From: Bordetella parapertussis | GTDB lineage: Bacteria > Pseudomonadota > Gammaproteobacteria > Burkholderiales > Burkholderiaceae_B | Direction: 5' to 3' | Assembly (NCBI GenBank): GCA_943331855.1 | Contig: CALQNE010000004.1 | Location: 1 to 39,876 of the forward strand | DNA: 39,876 bases | Notes under the pieces: model-generated | Databases searched by the model: none | What the model saw: the letters and a program-made list of their open reading frames with translations, nothing else | What the model was told of the DNA's origin: nothing | In this document: positions 19,431 through 27,672 of the stretch, piece after piece | Position numbering within the stretch: the first letter of the stretch is position 1 | How the letters are laid out: each line of letters begins with the position of its first letter | Position numbers and translations under genes: made by a program

Positions 19431-20360
19431 ATGAAGTTACTCATTATGCCTCGGGATCAAGAACCTCAGATCGTGTTTTCCCTGAGTTACGGTCAATTTG
19501 TCTTTTGGATGGCTGGAATCCTTGTGGCAGCGCTATTTGCGGGTGCGGCCATGCAACGCGCAGCCTGGGTGATCGCCCCCGAGCGGTGGATGGCTCACCC
19601 ACGACTGGTGTCACCCACTCATTTTCGGAGCGATACCGGGGCGCTTGAACGACTTTCGAGTCAGGTCGGAGTTTTGCAGGTCAAGCTTAAGCATCTTGAA
19701 GCGTTGAGTAAGCGGCTGACGGGGTTGGCCGGGTTGTCCTCAACTGGACCTCAGTTCGTGTCGGAAAGCCAAGCGGTTGCTCCTCCCAAAGTGGAAATGG
19801 GAGGTACCACGGCGCCACAGCTTGAGCGTAAAGTGGACGTCTTACGAGGGCGATTGCTTCAAAAGACTGACCATTTTGGGCTGCTTGACCTACTGCTGAC
19901 TCAGCGTGCAGCCTCGGCGGCCCGATTGCCGACCACAATTCCTCTCGATTCATTTCAGCGCCTAAGCTCATCGTATGGGTGGCGTCGAAATCCGTTTCAT
20001 GGGGCCGCAAGCGTGCATGAGGGACTTGACTTTGCTGCTGTAGCTGGGACGCCGATCCTGGCAGCTGCTGGCGGCATTGTTCGCACTGCAATGTGGCAAA
20101 ACGGGTACGGCAACCTGGTTGAAATCGACCACGGCGAAGGATTGTTGACGCGCTACGCCCATGCCAGAGTGCTTTTGGTCAAAGAGGGCGAACTGGTCAG
20201 GCGGGGCCAAATGATCGCACGAGTCGGTTCGACCGGACACTCCACCGGACCTCACCTGCATTTTGAGGTTCGGCAGCACGAGCGGGCATTAGATCCGAGG
20301 GTATTTTTGACGGGCGGCCCCAGAGTGGCGCCGTGGGAGACTACTGACCCGGTTCGATGA
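19431..20360 (+). CDS. M23-family peptidoglycan endopeptidase, membrane-anchored
   Basis: M23 (LytM-type) metallopeptidases cut peptidoglycan peptides or, when degenerate, activate amidases. This 309-residue product has one membrane segment (about 22-42), a coiled-coil-like region (about 70-100 and 128-160) and a C-terminal M23 domain (about 178-295). The zinc motifs are complete: HEGLD gives H196 and D200, and HLH gives H275 and H277, with H244 as an additional conserved histidine. It is therefore likely an active enzyme facing the periplasm. The ATG at 19431 is preceded by AAAGGAA. The longer frame to 19356 would overlap dciA. It lies just upstream of secA. Confidence 0.9.
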   Translation: MKLLIMPRDQEPQIVFSLSYGQFVFWMAGILVAALFAGAAMQRAAWVIAPERWMAHPRLVSPTHFRSDTGALERLSSQVGVLQVKLKHLEALSKRLTGLAGLSSTGPQFVSESQAVAPPKVEMGGTTAPQLERKVDVLRGRLLQKTDHFGLLDLLLTQRAASAARLPTTIPLDSFQRLSSSYGWRRNPFHGAASVHEGLDFAAVAGTPILAAAGGIVRTAMWQNGYGNLVEIDHGEGLLTRYAHARVLLVKEGELVRRGQMIARVGSTGHSTGPHLHFEVRQHERALDPRVFLTGGPRVAPWETTDPVR

Positions 20361-20398
20361 CGGATGAGCGCAGCCTGCGTTAAACTGCAGAGCTTATT

Positions 20399-20412
20399 GG
20401 CAGCAAGCTGCC
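20399..20412 (+). terminator. Small hairpin between the M23 gene and secA
   Basis: GGCAG (20399-20403), loop CAAG, CTGCC (20408-20412), followed by CCAACTCTTTT. The 5-bp stem is short and the T-run is delayed, so only partial termination is plausible. No secM-like gene is seen between this point and secA. Confidence 0.4.
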
Positions 20413-20473
20413 CCAACTCTTTTAGGCGCTGGCCGGTGTGTGGTTTGCATCGGTCTGTGTGGGTCTGACACGT

Positions 20474-23227
20474 ATGCTTTCACTACTTAAAAAAATCTTT
20501 GGTAGTAGTAATGATCGTTTTCTCAAGCAACTACGTCGCCGCGTGGTGCAGATCAATGCGCTCGAACCACAGATGCAGGCCCTTTCTGACGACGACTTGC
20601 GCGCTAAAACCGAAGCCTTTAAGGCGCGACTGACTGCGGGCGAAACGCTAGATCAGCTCTTACCTGAGGCTTTTGCAGTGGTCCGTGAGGCCGGTGTGCG
20701 TGTCTTTGGCATGCGACATTTTGATGTGCAGTTATTAGGCGGAATGGTCTTGCATCAGGGCCAAATTGCCGAAATGCGCACGGGCGAGGGCAAAACCCTG
20801 ATGGCCACCTTGCCGGTTTATTTGAATGCACTCGTCGGACGCGGTGTGCACGTCGTGACAGTGAACGATTATTTGGCGCGACGTGATGCGCTGTGGATGG
20901 GTCGCTTGTACGGTTTTCTGGGTTTGACGGTTGGGGTGGTCGTGCCCCAACAGGATAATGCCGAAAAAATCCAAGCCTATCGCGCCGATATTACCTATGG
21001 CACGAATAACGAGTTTGGTTTTGATTACTTGCGTGACAACATGGAGCACCGCGTCGAAGATCGGCGCCAACGGTCGCTTGTTTTTGCGATTGTCGATGAA
21101 GTTGACTCAATTTTGATTGATGAGGCTCGAACCCCCCTGATTATTTCAGGGCAGGCTGAAGACCATACCGAGCTCTATGTGCGCATGAATGCTGTGCCGG
21201 CGTTACTGACGCGGATGACGGCAGAACCAAAACCGACAGAACCTGAGCCCGACGGTGATTATTGGGTTGATGAGAAAAATCACACGGTGTATCTCTCAGA
21301 AGCGGGACATGAAAAGTCTGAGGGTGTCCTGACGCGCCTGAAGTTATTGCCCGAGGGGCAGTCCTTATACGAGCCTCGCAACATTGCACTGATGCATCAC
21401 TTGATGGCGGCCTTACGTGGCCATACGTTATTTCATCGTGATCAACACTATGTGGTGCAAGAAGGCGAGGTCGTGATTGTTGACGAATTTACGGGTCGCA
21501 TGATGGTAGGGCGCCGATGGTCCGACGGTTTGCATCAGGCCGTTGAAGCCAAAGAAGGCGTCAAGATTCAGCTTGAAAACCAAACGCTGGCCTCGATTAC
21601 GTTCCAGAACTTTTTCAGAATGTATGAAAAGCTTGCAGGCATGACCGGTACGGCTGATACCGAGGCCTATGAGTTTCAAGAAATTTATGGCCTTCAAACG
21701 GTGATTGTGCCCACAAACCGTCCGATGGTTCGCGCAGATCAAAACGACCAGATCTTTAAATCGGCCCCTGAAAAATTTAATGCAATTTTGGCCGATATCC
21801 GTGATTGCCAAGAGCGCGGGCAGCCCGTGTTGGTCGGTACAACCAGCATTGAAAACTCTGAGCTTTTGTCCGGGATGCTTGATCAGGCAAAGCTCGTGCA
21901 CGAAGTGCTGAACGCAAAGCAACATGCGCGTGAAGCCGAGATCGTTGCCCAGGCGGGTCAACCAGGTCACATTACGATCGCGACCAATATGGCGGGCCGT
22001 GGCACGGACATTGTCTTGGGCGGCAGCATTGAGAAGCAAATCGAACTGATTCGAGCCAATGCAGAGTTTTCAGAGGCTGAAAAATCGGCGCAGATCGAAA
22101 AAATTCGAGAAGAGTGGCAGCCACTCAATGACCGAGTCAAGGCGGCGGGAGGCTTGCGGATCATTGGTACTGAGCGTCACGAGTCGCGCCGGATCGACAA
22201 CCAGCTGCGTGGTCGTGCCGGTCGTCAGGGTGACCCTGGGTCATCGCGGTTTTATTTGTCGCTTGAAGATCCGCTGATGCGCATTTTTGCGGGTGATCGA
22301 GTGCGCTCGATTATGGAAAGGCTCAAATTGCCCGAGGGTGAACCGATCGAAGCTGGGATGGTGTCGCGCTCAATCGAATCTGCACAGCGTAAAGTTGAGG
22401 GGCGTAACTTTGATGTTCGCAAGCAACTGCTTGAATATGACGACGTTGCCAACGATCAGCGTAAAGTGATTTATGCTCAACGCAATGAGGTGCTTGAGGC
22501 GCAGTCGATTGCCGAGACCGTCGAGAGTTTGCGTGATGGTGCAATGACGGATTTGGTTCATAGGTTTGTGCCGCAGGATTCGGTCGAAGAACAGTGGGAG
22601 CTTGATGCCTTACAGTTGTCGCTTGAGTCTGATTGGCATGTCAGTGTGCCGTTGACTGAGTTGGCTAAGCAGACAAAGAGTTTGACCGATGAAGATGTGC
22701 TTGAGTGTGTGTTGACTGAGGCGCGTCAGGCCTACGAAAAAAAGGTTGAGATCGTTGGCGCTGAATCGTGGGCCAATTTTGAGCGTTCAATTATGTTGCA
22801 GGTGATCGACTCACAGTGGCGTGAGCATTTGTCAGCGCTTGATCATTTGCGTCAGGGTATTCACTTGCGTGGTTATGCACAAAAAAATCCCAAGCAAGAA
22901 TACAAACGCGAGGCATTTGAATTGTTTTCGGACATGCTCGATCGGGTGCGCGACGATGCGATCAAGGTATTGATGACGGTGCGAATCCAGTCTGCCGAAG
23001 AGGTACAGCAGGCGGAGCAAGCCGCGGCCTTAGCGGCGCAAAATCAGCAAGTTGAATATCAACACTCTGCGTATCAAGAGGAGAGTGAGCAGGCTCAGGC
23101 AGTTGCTGCGCCGACCTCCGAGCACCCCGGCACTGTGCGCAACATCATGCCCAAGGTTGGTCGAAATGAGCCATGCCCTTGCGGGAGCGGTAAAAAATAT
23201 AAGCAGTGTCACGGCCAACTAAAGTAG
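20474..23227 (+). CDS. secA: SecA, preprotein translocase ATPase
   Basis: SecA drives secretory proteins through SecYEG by ATP hydrolysis. The 917-residue product shows Walker A MRTGEGKT (101-108), [10 protein letters not shown], the [15 protein letters not shown] motor motif, the preprotein cross-linking region, [10 protein letters not shown] and the [15 protein letters not shown] motif. The C-terminus has a glutamine- and alanine-rich linker and the zinc-binding tail [13 protein letters not shown] that contacts SecB and ribosomes. I chose the ATG at 20474, which gives the usual [10 protein letters not shown] start. The in-frame reading from 20438 adds 12 unconserved residues. The downstream gene starts 18 bases after the stop. 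Confidence 0.98.
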   Translation: MLSLLKKIFGSSNDRFLKQLRRRVVQINALEPQMQALSDDDLRAKTEAFKARLTAGETLDQLLPEAFAVVREAGVRVFGMRHFDVQLLGGMVLHQGQIAEMRTGEGKTLMATLPVYLNALVGRGVHVVTVNDYLARRDALWMGRLYGFLGLTVGVVVPQQDNAEKIQAYRADITYGTNNEFGFDYLRDNMEHRVEDRRQRSLVFAIVDEVDSILIDEARTPLIISGQAEDHTELYVRMNAVPALLTRMTAEPKPTEPEPDGDYWVDEKNHTVYLSEAGHEKSEGVLTRLKLLPEGQSLYEPRNIALMHHLMAALRGHTLFHRDQHYVVQEGEVVIVDEFTGRMMVGRRWSDGLHQAVEAKEGVKIQLENQTLASITFQNFFRMYEKLAGMTGTADTEAYEFQEIYGLQTVIVPTNRPMVRADQNDQIFKSAPEKFNAILADIRDCQERGQPVLVGTTSIENSELLSGMLDQAKLVHEVLNAKQHAREAEIVAQAGQPGHITIATNMAGRGTDIVLGGSIEKQIELIRANAEFSEAEKSAQIEKIREEWQPLNDRVKAAGGLRIIGTERHESRRIDNQLRGRAGRQGDPGSSRFYLSLEDPLMRIFAGDRVRSIMERLKLPEGEPIEAGMVSRSIESAQRKVEGRNFDVRKQLLEYDDVANDQRKVIYAQRNEVLEAQSIAETVESLRDGAMTDLVHRFVPQDSVEEQWELDALQLSLESDWHVSVPLTELAKQTKSLTDEDVLECVLTEARQAYEKKVEIVGAESWANFERSIMLQVIDSQWREHLSALDHLRQGIHLRGYAQKNPKQEYKREAFELFSDMLDRVRDDAIKVLMTVRIQSAEEVQQAEQAAALAAQNQQVEYQHSAYQEESEQAQAVAAPTSEHPGTVRNIMPKVGRNEPCPCGSGKKYKQCHGQLK

Positions 23228-23245
23228 CTCATACGGAACCTGCTC

Positions 23246-24304
23246 ATGTCCCACGATCTCACGCGCAATACGCTAGCTGTCTTTTGTATCGTCGGATTGT
23301 TGGCACTTTCTCTTTGGGTCTTGCGTCCGTTTTTGGCTGCGACGGTATGGTCGACTATGCTTGTAGTGGCGACCTGGCCCTGGCTGATCTCGTTGCAAAA
23401 AGCCTTTGGTGGTCGTCGTGTGCCAGCCGTAGCGGTGATGTCGGTGGGGATGTTGTTGTTATTGGTGGCGCCACTTTGGTGGGCGATCAGCACGATTACT
23501 CAAAAGTCAGATCAGTTCATGGTGTTAGGCAAAAGCTTGGCAACCGATGGGTTACCCGCGTTACCTGAATGGGTTGAGCATATTCCGTTCGTTGGTGAAA
23601 AAATCGCAAATTCTTGGACAGATCTTATTGCGGGTGGCGCGACGGGCTTCATGGATCATGTGGCGCCCTATGCGGCCTCAACTGGTAAGTGGGTGCTGTC
23701 TCAGTTTGGTGGTTTGGGCGGTATGCTGATTCAATTTTTGTTAGTGGTGACGATTTCTGCCATTTTGTATTCATCAGGCGAAGAGGGTGCTAAATTAATC
23801 CGAAGCTTTGGCCGTCGTTTAGCGGGTGAGCGCGGTGAAGGTGCGATGGTTCTTGCCGGTCAGGCGATTCGTGCAGTTGCCCTGGGTGTGGGTGTCACAG
23901 CAGTTGTGCAGACGGTGCTCGGTGGCGTAGGCCTGGTTGTCGCGGGCGTACCTTTTGCGGCGATCTTGTCGGCGGTGATGCTGATGCTTTGTATTGCACA
24001 GGTTGGTCCGAGTCTTGTGCTGTTTCCAGCGGTTGGATGGATGTTTTGGCAGGGCGATACGACTTGGGCGGTGCTCTTATTGATCTGGAGTTTGTTTGTA
24101 GCCAGTATCGATAACTTTTTGCGCCCCATTTTGATCAAGCGTGGTGCCGATTTGCCTTTGCTGCTGATTTTTGCAGGGGTGATTGGTGGTTTGCTGAGTT
24201 TTGGCTTGATTGGTATTTTTGTCGGGCCCGTTGCGCTTGCGGTGACCTACACCTTGGTGCAGTCGTGGATTGCCGAAGCCACAGCAAAAGATTCAGGCAA
24301 CTGA
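23246..24304 (+). CDS. AI-2E family transporter-like membrane protein (YdiK type)
   Basis: This belongs to the AI-2E transporter superfamily (PF01594), polytopic inner-membrane proteins such as E. coli YdiK and TqsA. The 352-residue product has two N-terminal membrane segments, a hydrophilic segment (about 85-150) and then about six further segments. RPFLAATVWSTMLVVATWPW near the start and LIWSLFVASIDNFLRPILIKRG near residues 275-296 are typical of the YdiK branch. Substrates are mostly unknown: members have been linked to autoinducer-2 export and to sodium/proton exchange, so no specific role is assigned. It follows secA after 18 bases and may be cotranscribed with it. Confidence 0.88.
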   Translation: MSHDLTRNTLAVFCIVGLLALSLWVLRPFLAATVWSTMLVVATWPWLISLQKAFGGRRVPAVAVMSVGMLLLLVAPLWWAISTITQKSDQFMVLGKSLATDGLPALPEWVEHIPFVGEKIANSWTDLIAGGATGFMDHVAPYAASTGKWVLSQFGGLGGMLIQFLLVVTISAILYSSGEEGAKLIRSFGRRLAGERGEGAMVLAGQAIRAVALGVGVTAVVQTVLGGVGLVVAGVPFAAILSAVMLMLCIAQVGPSLVLFPAVGWMFWQGDTTWAVLLLIWSLFVASIDNFLRPILIKRGADLPLLLIFAGVIGGLLSFGLIGIFVGPVALAVTYTLVQSWIAEATAKDSGN

Positions 24305-24341
24305 AGCGCATCACGTTTAATCGTTTCTAACAGTCGTTTGC

Positions 24342-24962
24342 ATGACCCATACTCACTTCGCAATTTCTTCAGCCTTACGTGCTCAAGCACCCCGTACGAT
24401 CCTTCCAACGCAGTCCAGGCTTGACCAACTGCTTCCAGGGTGTAGCAAGCTGCTGTCGCAAGCCTGTCGCGAGGTTGCCGACTTAGTGCCTTACCGGGTT
24501 CGACAAGCTTTAAACCAGGCATTGACCCCGGGGCTTGCGCCAAGCATCATCGCAAGCCTATTAAATTTACCTCGAGCCGAGCACAGCTATACGCGCCATG
24601 TTTTGCACGCGGACCCTAAAGGCCGTTATACCGTCGTGGCATTGATTTGGGAGGCGGGACACTTTAGTCCGGTTCATGCGCATTTCACTTGGTGTGCGTA
24701 CCGCGTTTTAAGCGGGGCCTTGCGCGAAACCCATTACGCTTGGGATCGAGCAGCCGGGCACGCGTACCCTTTGAGTCATCTTGAGCGCATAGCAGGGCAC
24801 AGCGCGTGCAGTCACGCTGGTTTAGACTTTATTCATCGTTTGGGTCATGCTGGGCAAGCGGACGCCGAGCCGGCGATATCGCTTCATGTTTACGGGATCG
24901 ATTCTGAACGCATTGGTACGCATGTAAATCGTGCGTTGGCGTCGATTCGACGCTTAGACTGA
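24342..24962 (+). CDS. Thiol dioxygenase of the cysteine dioxygenase family
   Basis: This cupin-fold enzyme probably oxidises a small thiol (cysteine or 3-mercaptopropionate) to its sulfinate using a three-histidine iron site. In the 206-residue product the ligands are H112 and H114 (VHAHFTW) and H165 (DFIHRL). The Ser-His-Tyr set of the family is kept as S180, H182 and Y184 in ISLHVYG. PKGRYTVVALIW (92-103) is the strand before the metal site. C118 sits where bacterial 3-mercaptopropionate enzymes usually have glycine (HxHxxWG). The substrate cannot be decided from sequence. It starts 37 bases after the AI-2E gene without an obvious ribosome binding site and is convergent with mgtE (44-base gap). 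Confidence 0.8.
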   Translation: MTHTHFAISSALRAQAPRTILPTQSRLDQLLPGCSKLLSQACREVADLVPYRVRQALNQALTPGLAPSIIASLLNLPRAEHSYTRHVLHADPKGRYTVVALIWEAGHFSPVHAHFTWCAYRVLSGALRETHYAWDRAAGHAYPLSHLERIAGHSACSHAGLDFIHRLGHAGQADAEPAISLHVYGIDSERIGTHVNRALASIRRLD

Positions 24963-25006
24963 GTACAAACCGATTGAATCACAGCGCCTGAATGCAGCAA
25001 GAAAAT

Positions 25007-26473
25007 TCAAAGTAAAAATATTGTCGCCAGACCTAAAAAGATAAAAAACCCAAGCGAATCGGTTGCAAACGTCAACAGTACCGAAGAACCCATCGCAGGG
25101 TCTTTACCAAAACGGGTGCGAACAACGGGCACGAGAACGCCGATTGTGGCACCGATCAACATGTTGCAGATCATCGCAGCCATCATCACCAGTGCGATGG
25201 GTATCGAGTTTGAAATAGCCCAGGCAAACACGGCAGCCACCGCGCTGCCCACCAGGCCCACTAAAAACGTGACTAGCATCTCACGCTTGACTAATTGCCA
25301 AACGTTTTTATCGGTGATCCGGCCCACTGCCAACGCACGAATAATTAGCGTCATCGTTTGATTGCCTGAATTACCGCCAATGCCTGCAACGATCGACATT
25401 AAAAAAGCGAGCATGACGATGGTAGAGACGGTGTCTTCAAAGCGAGAGGCGACAAACGACGCAATGGCGGCGGTGCAAAGATTGAGTAATAACCAAGGGG
25501 CGCGGTTGCGCAAGGCCATCGTGACAGGTGCGAAGATATCCTCTTCTTGCATACCGGCACGTGATAAGGCTTGTTCGTCAGAGTCTTCGCGGATCACGTC
25601 CACCACCTCGGCGATGGTTACCCGTCCGACTAGGCGGCCCAGGTCATCAACGACTGGTGCGGACACGAGGTCATAGCGTTCGAACGCACCGGCTGCCTCA
25701 GAGTCTGAATCGAGCGGGCTCAGTGAAAGATAGTCGGGACTCATTACTGAGGCCACATCTACTTCGGGTTCGTTCACTAACAGGGCAGACAAGGTGAGTG
25801 TGCCAAGAAGCTTGTCTTTCCGGTCAACGACAAAAATTTGATCGGTATGATCGGGAAGTTCTGGTAAGCGTCTGAGATAGCGCAGTACCACCTCAAGTGA
25901 CACATCTTCGCGCACACGGACCATTTCAAAGTCCATGATGCTACCGACGCTGTCATCGGGGTACCCCATGGCTTCGATGAGGCGGGCGCGCTCTTCGACC
26001 GTGAGGCCTTTCTGAACTTCGGCGACGACATCAGGGGGTAGATCCGGCGCCAGGTCCGCCAGTTCGTCGGCATCCATGTTGCCTGTTGCGGCGACCAGAT
26101 CTTTGCGATCCATCGCCTCAATCAGGGATTCGCGCACCCAATCAGCGACCTCAAGCAGCACGTCAGCATCGTGTTCTGAGCCAACTAAGCGCCAGATCAA
26201 CAGACGGTCATCGTTGGGTAACGACTCGAGAATAAACGCAATATCAGCCGGATGCAGGCTGTTGACTAAGGCAGTGAGCTCGGCTTCGTGCTGTCGGTGC
26301 AGCAAGCCTTCAACAAGGTCAGCCCGCGCGTCATTTTGCTCTTGGCGATGGGCGAGGTTTTCAACTAACTCGTGCCGATGTAACACCTCTTGCACGGTCG
26401 CCAACGCAAGCTGCGCGTCTTCTGGATCGAGGCGACCAACGGGGGTTGTTACATCGGGAGCTGTTTGGGTCAT
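25007..26473 (-). CDS. mgtE: MgtE-family magnesium transporter/channel
   Basis: MgtE is a dimeric Mg2+-selective channel gated by its own cytoplasmic domains. The 488-residue product has the N-terminal MgtE_N superhelix (about 25-150; LHPADIAFILESLPNDDR), two CBS domains (about 155-285; LLGTLTLSALLV and RLVGRVTIAEVVDVIRED), a plug helix and a five-segment membrane domain (about 310-488). The signature GIGGNSGNQTMTLIIRALA lines the pore. I chose the ATG at 26473. A TTG at 26515 would add 14 residues. It lies 63 bases behind the yeiH-like gene on the same strand. No M-box riboswitch was recognised in that gap. Confidence 0.93.
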   Translation of the reverse strand: MTQTAPDVTTPVGRLDPEDAQLALATVQEVLHRHELVENLAHRQEQNDARADLVEGLLHRQHEAELTALVNSLHPADIAFILESLPNDDRLLIWRLVGSEHDADVLLEVADWVRESLIEAMDRKDLVAATGNMDADELADLAPDLPPDVVAEVQKGLTVEERARLIEAMGYPDDSVGSIMDFEMVRVREDVSLEVVLRYLRRLPELPDHTDQIFVVDRKDKLLGTLTLSALLVNEPEVDVASVMSPDYLSLSPLDSDSEAAGAFERYDLVSAPVVDDLGRLVGRVTIAEVVDVIREDSDEQALSRAGMQEEDIFAPVTMALRNRAPWLLLNLCTAAIASFVASRFEDTVSTIVMLAFLMSIVAGIGGNSGNQTMTLIIRALAVGRITDKNVWQLVKREMLVTFLVGLVGSAVAAVFAWAISNSIPIALVMMAAMICNMLIGATIGVLVPVVRTRFGKDPAMGSSVLLTFATDSLGFFIFLGLATIFLL

Positions 26474-26536
26474 GAGTAGTGGCCGGGCAGACGTACTGTT
26501 CAAACTAACGTGCAAGGCGAGGGCTACTGAAGGGTA

Positions 26537-27580
26537 TCAAGCAACAAACTTGACGAGTGCATATCCTCCCAACCCCAACAGTATAAACAAGATCACACCC
26601 AAGACCATGACGCGAGGGCCCGCCTGACGCATTTGCGCAAAGCGGGTCTCAATGCCCAGTGCGGTCATCGCCATGGTCAGTACAAAAATATCGAGGGTAC
26701 GCAAGGCCTGCAGCACGGGGGCGGGGATGACCTGTGCCGAGTTGATTAAGGCCAATACCAAAAACCCGATGGCAAACCAGGGGATCGGTAGCTTGGCTTT
26801 TGTACCGTTCGTGGTTGGGGAGTTTTGCGCTGAGCGTTGCAGCCAAAGGCCCAGAACGATCAATACTGGGACTAGTAAGGCCACGCGGGTCATTTTGACG
26901 ATCGTGGCAACCTCGGTTGTGGCCGCATCAATGTTGCTGGCTGCCCCAACGACTTGAGCCACCTCATGTACAACCCCACCTAAAAAGATGCCAAAGGCTC
27001 GGGTGTCAAGCTGGATCCAGCCCGCCTGATAAAGGAGTGGGTATAAAAACATCGAGATGGTGCCAAAGAGTACGACTGTGGCGACCGCCACCGCGCTTTT
27101 GTGCGGAGCCGCCTTGAGGGTGGACTCAAAGGCGAGGACGGCGGCAGCACCGCAAATGGCACTACCCGCAGCGGTCAGCATCGCGGTATCGCGATCAAGC
27201 TTGAGCAAACGCGTACCGATCAAGGTGCCAAGGATCAAGATGCTCAGCACGATTCCGACTGAGACAAGAATGCCAGGCAGGCCTACCTCAAGAATTTGCT
27301 GCACGCTGATGTTGAGTCCGTAGAACGCGACTGCGACTCGCAGCATCCGGCGGGCCGTGAAATGTACGCCGACGCCCCATTCGGCGGGCATGGTGCCTCG
27401 CAAGAAGTTGCCATAAAGCATGCCACAGACAATGCCAATCACTAAAGGGCTAAAGCCCAGTGTTTTGATCGAGGGGACTGCGGCTAACTGTACGACGGCA
27501 GCTGCTAATAAACCGACAAACAGCACGCCATTTATTTTGTCGCGCCAGGGCGAGGCACTTGCGAGATTAGGCTGAGACAT
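26537..27580 (-). CDS. YeiH-family putative sulfate/sulfite exporter
   Basis: This belongs to family PF03601 (YeiH/YadS-like putative sulfate exporters), polytopic inner-membrane proteins. The 347-residue product has about ten hydrophobic segments. The family features are PLVIGIVCGMLYGN near residue 45, LRVAVAFYGLNIS (about 81-93), AAGSAICGAAAVLAFE (about 136-151), and GGVVHEVAQVVGAA followed by VKMTRVALLVPVL. Export of sulfite or sulfate, or taurine-degradation products, is inferred for characterised relatives, and the substrate here is not proven. It precedes mgtE on the minus strand and diverges from the mnmC-like gene. Confidence 0.88.
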   Translation of the reverse strand: MSQPNLASASPWRDKINGVLFVGLLAAAVVQLAAVPSIKTLGFSPLVIGIVCGMLYGNFLRGTMPAEWGVGVHFTARRMLRVAVAFYGLNISVQQILEVGLPGILVSVGIVLSILILGTLIGTRLLKLDRDTAMLTAAGSAICGAAAVLAFESTLKAAPHKSAVAVATVVLFGTISMFLYPLLYQAGWIQLDTRAFGIFLGGVVHEVAQVVGAASNIDAATTEVATIVKMTRVALLVPVLIVLGLWLQRSAQNSPTTNGTKAKLPIPWFAIGFLVLALINSAQVIPAPVLQALRTLDIFVLTMAMTALGIETRFAQMRQAGPRVMVLGVILFILLGLGGYALVKFVA

Positions 27581-27672
27581 ACCATGAGTATTGTGGCGTT
27601 TAAGGGGTGACCGGAGCCACTGACCGAGATACTACCCCGAATCCCCGATCGATGAGGCGTATTTGAGGCTAT

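Noticed and set aside
21428..22039. A 203-codon minus-strand open frame inside secA
   Set aside because: It is fully covered by a strongly conserved SecA motor region and shows no protein family features of its own.
26474..26536. Mg2+ riboswitch (M-box or mgtA-type) before mgtE
   Set aside because: The gap is only 63 bases, directly behind the yeiH-like gene, too short for these riboswitches and without their conserved stems.
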